A DNA stretch of 64,000 nucleotides from Mactromeris polynyma (Eukaryota; Mollusca; Bivalvia; Venerida; Mactridae), in the NCBI GenBank assembly GCA_032209605.1, contig JASFXZ010000001.1, positions 31,872,619-31,936,618 on the forward strand, in the 5' to 3' direction. Below are positions 57,138-64,000 of this stretch, piece by piece. Every line of letters starts with the position of its first letter. Within the stretch, counting starts at the first letter, position 1. Position numbers and translations under genes: made by a program. The notes beneath the pieces were generated by a model that saw only the letters and a list, made by a program, of their open reading frames with translations, had not been told where the DNA came from and made no database searches.

Positions 57138-57737
57138 CTAATATTATGATAAAAAAGATAATCCCCTCTGACTCAAAGACGGTTTTCGGCGGACATGTAT
57201 TTATTTACTTGAAGTTAACAAACAAACCCCAAAACGAAAGTCAAAATTCTGAAGTACTGTGATATCATATCATCAAACATTTATTACGTTATGTTATCTG
57301 GTATATTTACTTACAGACGACAAGTGCAACTTGACGACATCCGAAAAGCAAGAAACAAGTAGAATAGTCACTTAGAAATTTACATAATTTCGTTACAAAA
57401 TTATGCAAAGTCAAATATCATATTTCTATTATTTAATATTCGTTTCATTGTGAAAACCGTGTACTTTATAACGTATTACACTTTTAAAGGTATTAAATAC
57501 AGGACACACAATAGTCTACTAATCTAGGTGAAAACCAACATCCGGTGTTATATATGCGAAATCTTCAAAATGGTCTCAAATTTTAAATACAATACCATAG
57601 TAACCGATTAATGTGTTATAATATACAACTATAAAAAGCAAAATCCATAATATTTACATAAATTAAAAATCTAGATGTACGGATAAAAATACGTAAAAAT
57701 GCGTTTAAAACACAAATTTGACTTTTTGGAGAAATCG
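57138..57737. other. Nothing firm
   Basis: A minus-strand frame reading into GTAAGT near 57316 was considered as a TNF ligand exon and rejected (see rejected list). Confidence 0.35.
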
Positions 57738-57936
57738 AATATGATGTTAAATATTTGAATGGGCTACATTCATTGATATTGCTACATTGGCTGAAACATC
57801 TCATTTTTCATAAGAACATTTGCAATGTATTACTAATTCAAAAATATTGTATTATCATATTACTCACGGGAAAAACGTTCGACACCCCCTCGATATTACA
57901 ATCTTCTTTTATCAACAAATACAGAGGAATGCATCA

Positions 57937-58114
57937 CAGTAAACCCTTAATAGTACGACTAAGATGGAGACTCTCGAAAACCGGTCTTCTTATTGAGGTG
58001 GTCTTAATATTGAGGTTGATTAAAGAGCAAAACAGTGAAAATTGACATGAAACTTGCGTTATTAATTTCGAGGTGGTCTTATTGTTGAGACGGCTTATAA
58101 GCGAGAGTATACTG
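57937..58114. mobile_element. MITE-B copy 7, nested in MITE-A
   Basis: CAGTAAACCCTTAATAGTAC to GAGAGTATACTG. Internal AAAGAGCAAAACAGTGAAAA as in copies 2 and 3. TA on the right only. Confidence 0.88.
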
Positions 58115-58170
58115 TATAAATGTTTATTGTTGAGACGGCTTATAAGCGAGAGTATACTGTATAAATGTAT
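58081..58170. repeat. 45 bp tandem duplication at the MITE-B right end
   Basis: ATTGTTGAGACGGCTTATAA with GCGAGAGTATACTGTATAAA is repeated exactly from 58126, duplicating the element's terminus. Confidence 0.95.
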
Positions 58171-58771
58171 GCTTTAATAATGCTCGTATGTATTGATGTT
58201 TAAACTATGAAGTATATAAAAGTGTATTTTTTGTTTAATAAAAAAATACTTTCAAAATAAACATAATATTACTTTGATGATATATAATGGCTATTAATTA
58301 ACTATAAAGTTATAATCGCAAATCGTTGAAAACATTGGCCCAATGTCGAATAAACACTTTTTAAATACATGTCTGCACGTCTCAAAGAAAAATATCTTAT
58401 TAACATTATCAAATAAAGTTGAAATTTCGAGCGGGAAGAGTCAGGTATTTTTTTTAAAAGACAGACCACTCAGAACTTGAATACGTAACCGAAGTTGAAT
58501 CTCAGTGTGTGTGGGATATCTTACTTTGGTGATGGCTAGATTATAATGCTTTCATTATCAAGTTCAATCAATGTAGCGCTCCAGTCAGTTCTTAACACAA
58601 TTAATCTTGTGTTTTTGAACGCTATTATATCTTAAATATAATGATAATGTAGAATTTCAGTATGAATAAGGATACCACAGACTTGTAATCAGATTGTCAG
58701 TGATGTACAGATCACGGCCATCATCAAGAATGAATGCTGCTGTCTACAGGTTAGTGAATATATAGTATGTA

Positions 58772-58949
58772 CAGTAAAACCTCACTTAAATACCACCGTG
58801 ATAATAAGACCACCTCAAAATTAAGAACTCAATTTGCTAGTCCTTTTTCACTGTGTTGTTCTTTATACAAACCTCAATATCAACACCACCTTAATAAGAA
58901 GGGCACTTCTAGGGGCCATAAGGGTGGTGTTACTATTGAGGTGATACTG
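58772..58949. mobile_element. MITE-B copy 8
   Basis: 178 bp, CAGTAAAACCTCACTTAAAT to GAGGTGATACTG, TA on both sides. Confidence 0.93.
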
Positions 58950-60493
58950 TACATCCAAGATCAGTGTAAATACACAGAGCGCTTAGACAGCAAACGTCCA
59001 GACTAAAGTTCAACCAAATTCATAAAAATGAAAAACTCTATACATGAAAATAAATCTAATATTCCGGACAAAAAACTGAATTATCTCTGATAATACAAAG
59101 CCATTATAACAATGATATCTACACATTACATTTAGAGTTCAAACAAAAGATTGTTAATCAAATATATATTGATTTATCACCAAACACCGGAACTGAAGGG
59201 GACCCTGGGTAATTTCAATACATACAAGGGAATTTAGTGAACTAACTTTGAAGTTGAATTCTTTCTACACAGACGACTTATAATTTTTTTTTATAACATA
59301 ACAATAATTAAATTTTACATAATCAGATAAAAATACAGGGATCTGGTTTCAATTCTGTGATTACTGTAATGTAACTATGAAACTTAAATCAATAAACCAG
59401 AAAATATTTTAGAAATATCGCTAAGATAATGATAGAAATATCACATGAACGTAGCTATCATGGATATGATTGGACTATAATTGGCCCCTAGGGAATCCCA
59501 TCTAAAATTGCTATACAAGTTAATGCATTTTTGATAACTCTATGGGACACGAAAACCATATGTTATTCGACATTGTGTGGAGTTATGCCGTGAATCGCGG
59601 CAATTTCTTAGATGTCTGTCTGCATGGAAAAAAAGAGATCTTACAAATTGTCGGTGATAAATGACCATGGATTTGTCAAAGAGAATATATTTATAACTAA
59701 TTCATTTCTGAACTTATTGCAATTTGTGCTTAGTTGATGATAATTGTGCGTTTAATGAAGACAGTTATATCTGTTTCATCATTCCTTGTGTCGATTCGAT
59801 ACATAGAATAACAAGATAATAACTCGATGTCAAAGACAAAGTGCCATATTTTAACCGTCCAATAATATAATTTATAGCCTTGTCCTGGCATACGTCATCA
59901 TAAATCACAAAGCAGAGAAAAAAATAATATAATTAAATAAAACATTGCCGCTAAAACACCAAAGTAATGTCTGCGTTTTATCTACTGATCGAAACACATT
60001 TAGCCTATTACATAAAAGGAAATACTGAACGTCCGCTGATAAAAATCTTTCTTGCGTGCGAATAACTACTTGAGTTCTTTTCCGTCCCTTTTTGCTCATA
60101 TTTCATATACTCAGGAAAGGAAACACGATCAATTGTTTACAAAATAATATTCCTTACTTTCTGATATGATGATTTACTGCGATAACATTACAAATTCGTT
60201 GAACATGTCTACCGGACCATTTCTAGCAAATTTCTCAGGAACTGAATCAGTTCCGAGCTGGAATCAATAACAATCGTGAGCTCAATTATAGCTCAATTAG
60301 GAATTCGCGCGAGGAGCAATCTATGTGACGAAGGCGCTTGTCAACCAATTTACTTCAAAGCAAAGTAGCGGTTCCAAGCGTCCAATAGACAAAAGCTTTT
60401 CTCACTTTTAATCTAGACGTTGTAATGACAAAAAGAACTGTCGTCAAAAACAATAATCTGCACTTAGGTGCCTATAAGACATTATTACGAGAT
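58950..60493. other. AT-rich, nothing seen
   Basis: A 64-codon minus-strand ORF at 59905-60099 has no features. No family repeat. Confidence 0.4.
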
Positions 60494-60752
60494 ACTGGCA
60501 GTGACATCTTGATTCATCACAAAAATGTGATATCACGAATCAAGAAATCTTGAATGTCACGGTTATACTGTCCAAGATCGGAAATCAAAAATTGTGAAAT
60601 TGTGAATTCGTGAATTCGTGAACAGCGTTATTTAACCGTTCACGTCAATTCACGAGTTGGTAAAAATCATGACCTATGAACTTTATGACGTCACACTTCA
60701 TGCTTTCACGCTGAGAGGATATGAAATTGTGAACAATGAGGTAATCACCAGT
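60494..60752. mobile_element. MITE-D copy 2 (diverged)
   Basis: ACTGGCAGTGACATCTTGAT at the left against AATCACCAGT at the right, with GAATTCGTGAATTCGTGAA and TTCACGTCAATTCACGAG inside. SINE-2 is inserted at its right terminus. Confidence 0.7.
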
Positions 60753-61053
60753 TTGGTAGCGGATCCGTAGTCCAGTGGTAACGCGCTGGACTTGTAATCC
60801 AGGGATCGCAGGTTCGATTCCCCACTCCATCACTGACCGTACTAACAGTCTTTCGGACGTGACTTTAAACACCGATGTCCCGTGTATGATGCTTTACATC
60901 GAGCACGTAGAAGAACCAGGGGTGCCTCTGGAACTGGGGCATCTCCCGTATCATGCACTATCCCCCAACAATCTAATATGACTAACATTCTTCCGGAGGC
61001 GTCGCCCATATGGGAAACCAGTGGCGACGATAAATAAACTCAAATACAAACAA
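60753..61053 (+). mobile_element. SINE-2 copy 2 (intact)
   Basis: Same structure as 19738: GCGGATCCGTAGTCCAGTGG, stem CTGGA...TCCAG with TGT at the anticodon position, B box GGTTCGATTCCCC, body TGATGCTTTACATCGAGCAC. Duplication AATCACCAGT at 60743-60752 and 61054-61063. Confidence 0.95.
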
Positions 61054-61063
61054 AATCACCAGT

Positions 61064-61571
61064 CTGTCGTACATGCTAAATAAAATACTAGTCTGAAACG
61101 AATAGTAAAGCGCAAAAACCTGTCTAAAGTTGCACTTAACGTTATATACTTAATATTTACATTCCACAAAAGTCTCATATATGTGAATGAACACGCAAAA
61201 ATGACGTGGCAGACGAAATAATTAAAGGTCAAAAACACAATTGTGTTGTCTAAACTGACTAAAAATAACTGATATTTATGACCAAGCACAATAAGTGTAT
61301 CATTTAAATATATTTCTAATCAAGTTAATACCGACTTCAGTTGAAGGTCTAACTGAAATAAAACGCGGGTATTGCGTTTTCCGTCCAAAAGAATTGAAAA
61401 AATGTAACTCAAAATGTCAGCCTATGACTATGCGCAGCAACATTTTAGACTTTGAACGACACATACTTCAATAAGGTGTTTATTTGGCAGTTATGAGAGA
61501 CATACAATGCACATTTGTACTGTCTACACGGCACTGAAACCATTCGGATTCGGCAATATCATACTCAAACA
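61064..61571. other. Nothing seen
   Basis: A 77-codon minus-strand ORF (61056-61289) is hydrophobic but has no start context or family. Confidence 0.35.
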
Positions 61572-61985
61572 CGAAGCATAGTGGTCGAGATAAGGATCGC
61601 CCGATCTCCTGGTCCCAATCTCATGAAGCATCTCAATCTCAGCTAAATCTCGGTTCAAACATTGTTTCAAATCGTTGAGATTTTTCTGAATTGAGACTGG
61701 TATTACATCTCAGAAACGTTTAAGGAGATGCAAAATGAGATTTGTCTTAAAACTCAGACTCTGATTTGAACAAAATCTCAATATTGAGCTGATATTCCTA
61801 CTTTAGATGCTTTTAGAGATCGGGGCCCGATCCGTGAGTTCAAATCTCATCGTGGGCAAGATATAACCTCGAACGCCATAATCCCGAAATATGGTGCAAG
61901 CGCTGGTTAAGTAGCCCCGGAAACAATCAAACAGATATCAATACCGGTATAAGTTGTACATCAATAAGTTGAAGCGAAATAATAA
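61572..61985 (+). mobile_element. SINE-1 copy e, interrupted by MITE-F
   Basis: The head GAAGCATAGTGGTCGAGATA breaks off after TCTCCTGGTCC and resumes with CGATCCGTGAGTTCAAATCT after the insertion, then GGTGCAAGCGCTGGTTAAGT. The two parts join into the normal SINE-1 order. Confidence 0.82.
61613..61826. mobile_element. MITE-F copy 3, nested in SINE-1
   Basis: CCAATCTCATGAAGCATCTC at the left, GATGCTTTTAGAGATCGGGG with C at the right, 214 bp. It separates the A-box and B-box halves of the SINE. Confidence 0.83.
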
Positions 61986-61987
61986 TA

Positions 61988-62150
61988 CAGTAAAACCTCA
62001 CTTCAAGACCACCTGAATAATAAGATCACCTTAAAATTAAGAACACATTTTTCAAATCCATTTTCCCTATTTTACTCAACCTCAATATTAAGACCACCTC
62101 AAGAGGTTTTCAAGGGTCTCAAGGGTGGTCTTATTATTGAGGTCTTACTG
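61988..62150. mobile_element. MITE-B copy 9
   Basis: 163 bp, CAGTAAAACCTCACTTCAAG to GAGGTCTTACTG, TA on both sides. It starts three bases after the SINE-1 tail. Confidence 0.93.
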
Positions 62151-62340
62151 TATAACACAATAGCAATGATATAACCATGTATACATTAACAACACTACAA
62201 ATATAAAGGACTCTATAGCTTGGTATGTTATTACACTTTTGAGTCCAGCAAAAAACATTTACATTAAACAGTACGGAACAACGTTCGTACTTTGTTCAGA
62301 AACACCACGATTAACATAATCCGTAAATGTACGAATGACA

Positions 62341-62535
62341 GTTGGTGACATCCGCACTTCATTATTTCTTTCCAAGGAGAGTCGCGGTTTCAAGAGTTCA
62401 ACTTCACGAATTCAGATTTCAACTTCATGAATTCGTGAAGTTGAAATCATGAATTACTGAAGATGAAATCGTGAATTCGTGAAATTGTAAAGTGGAAATC
62501 TTTTATCGTGAATGTCAAGTGTGAATGTCACCAGC
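62341..62535. mobile_element. MITE-D copy 3
   Basis: GTTGGTGACATCCGCACTTC at the left, GTGAATGTCACCAGC at the right. The centre TCAACTTCATGAATTCGTGA is followed by its own mirror, so the whole element folds back. Confidence 0.83.
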
Positions 62536-64000
62536 AGTGATTCGTATTTATATACGAGTCCCTAAGCGGAGCGCCGAAGGATCAGACACAGTCCACATCA
62601 ATGAGAGGAGGAGTCATTTACGATCTTTATTCGCACTCAACAAATCCCTGCAGCATCTAATGCACAGGAAATAAACTCAATACGTAGTAAGCAGTCTACG
62701 ACTTAAACCAGACCCTAGAACAACGGTGGTTTTTCTGAGTTCTTCCGGACAGTAATCACATTATTGAATCATCCGTCAGACAAGAAATAAACATAGCATA
62801 TAGTCTGCATTTGTTTCAAGTTGTTACAAAGTAGAGGGTAGGTTAATGGAAAATTCTGAAAGGGATGTCTTTTAAGACAAGCATGTTTATTTCCCTACAA
62901 GTCGATACCGAACAGTCAATAAAGCGTGCACACTGACAACCATATTCACTTAACTTTGACATGAACATTTTAATCCCGAGGATATCGGCGCAAGGAAAAT
63001 ATCAGGAAAACGTCCTAACATTTCCGGGTGGTTACAAAACAATAATCATATTATCGACTTGTAGATAAAATATCAATTGTTAAACATTGTTCTCCATTAT
63101 AACATTAGATAAAGGCTTAGTATATAGTGAAGTATTACACGTTGTGTGTCACTTATTTGAATGAAGATTGATGTCTGCAGTCTACAGTAACAGCCAGGCC
63201 AAAAACTACGGTAGTTTCTGACTTTTTAACATCTGTTAAATACCATATGCAAGGTTCGTATCTACTTATACGCCAGTTTGCAAGTGAATCAGCATAATAA
63301 ACGGAGATACGATTTTCCCTTTGTCATGATTAAAACCTTTCAAATAGTTTAAGAACGTTTCTTATGGTTTACAAACATCGCCAACTGTTCCACCATACCG
63401 GGATTTAGCCTAGTCGCTGTCACACAGTCTACGCTGCCATGGACACACATTGCCTGTTCCGTAAATCTACATTTATTTCACATACCCCTCTTACACCCAA
63501 AGTCATAAAGGACAACATTGGGACATTTTGTTTCGCACGCAGTCTTAGTCTGACTCCACCAACAGACACACATTTAAGTTAACTATTCTAACAACGTAAC
63601 GGGCTCTAAACAAAATATTAGTATAAGGACAGGAAGAAAGGAGAAGTATCACGTAGGTGAAGAACTTTTCACACAATGTATCTTGCAGCTTAATCGTACA
63701 TATAGTGCTGTTAGATTGACCGCGAACTAGTGTATGAACTTTCAGAACCGATCCATGCCAATTAAGGTAAGGAAATGTCATTGTGCGTAAAGCTATAACT
63801 GCTGTTTGGATTACTTGTCTATTAAAACACAACCGCGACCTTTTCTTCGGCAAGCTTACGGACAAACACGAACATTTCAATTCACCTATTTTGAAATGCA
63901 ACGGTCCAGGTAATATATTCATATGTTTGAGGTTAATAAGGCCGCTCAATACAAGCCATACAAAGTCAAGTAATGTAACAAATGAACGAGACCTAGCCGT
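62536..64000. other. Right end of window, no gene supported
   Basis: A 134-codon minus-strand ORF (63545-63949) is the longest unexplained frame outside the array, with no recognised domain, signal peptide or clean splice context. No family repeats in this stretch. Confidence 0.35.

Larger units (their letters stand above)
57738..58276. mobile_element. MITE-A copy 6, split by MITE-B
   Basis: The left half includes ATTGCTACATTGGCTGAAAC and the right half ATGTATTGATGTTTAAACTA to CATAATATTACTTTGA. MITE-B (57937-58114) and a 45 bp duplication lie between them. The left terminus is diverged. Confidence 0.8.

Noticed and set aside
57316..57420. Minus-strand frame with a hydrophobic segment ending at a GTAAGT donor, as the TNF ligand anchor exon
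   Set aside because: Phase would fit, but the segment contains Arg and Gln, has no start codon or strong acceptor, and the upstream frame is closed by a stop.
63545..63949. 134-codon minus-strand ORF as a gene or as the missing TNF ligand exon
   Set aside because: No recognised motif, no continuous membrane anchor, and no convincing donor in phase 1.

Overview
The window is eukaryotic nuclear DNA, AT-rich and dense in small non-autonomous transposons. Split genes with GT-AG introns, tRNA-derived SINEs with target-site duplications, many TIR-bearing MITEs and a long minisatellite all point to an invertebrate metazoan. A mollusc or other lophotrochozoan is the best guess, but that taxonomic call is inference. 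No operons, CRISPR arrays, rRNAs or bacterial genes are visible.

Layout: 1-5340 is a tandem array of 53-56 bp, pyrimidine-rich units in several homogenised zones, continuing past the left edge. From 9823 to 16749 (+) lies a complete six-exon gene for a 12-TM monocarboxylate-transporter-like (SLC16/MFS) protein of 528 residues; all five introns are phase 1, and the end of its first coding exon with its splice donor is triplicated. From 34501 to 40188 (-) lie the last two coding exons of a TNF-superfamily ligand, carrying the whole TNF homology domain; its membrane-anchor exon(s) were not found. No other protein-coding gene could be supported, and most short ORFs are chance frames in repeats or AT-rich DNA.

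The rest is a mosaic of interspersed repeats that I grouped by comparing copies within the window. MITE-A has TTAAAG...GCTCAT ends, MITE-B is pogo/Tigger-like (CAGTAAAACCTCA ends, nine copies), MITE-C has GAGCGCCGCTGTAC ends and carries TGACGTCA sites (six copies), MITE-D has GTGGTGACATTCAC ends, MITE-E has CTTACACT ends and MITE-F has GCCCCGATCTCCC ends. There are four tRNA-derived SINE-like families, two unclassified dispersed repeats (G and H) and several very small foldback hairpins. Nested insertions (B in A, F in SINE-1, SINE-2 at a MITE-D end) give a relative age order.

Repeats are scarce from about 28.0 to 37.4 kb, around the terminal TNF exon. The two genes have no evident functional link: one is a predicted membrane transporter, the other a predicted immune or cell-death ligand.
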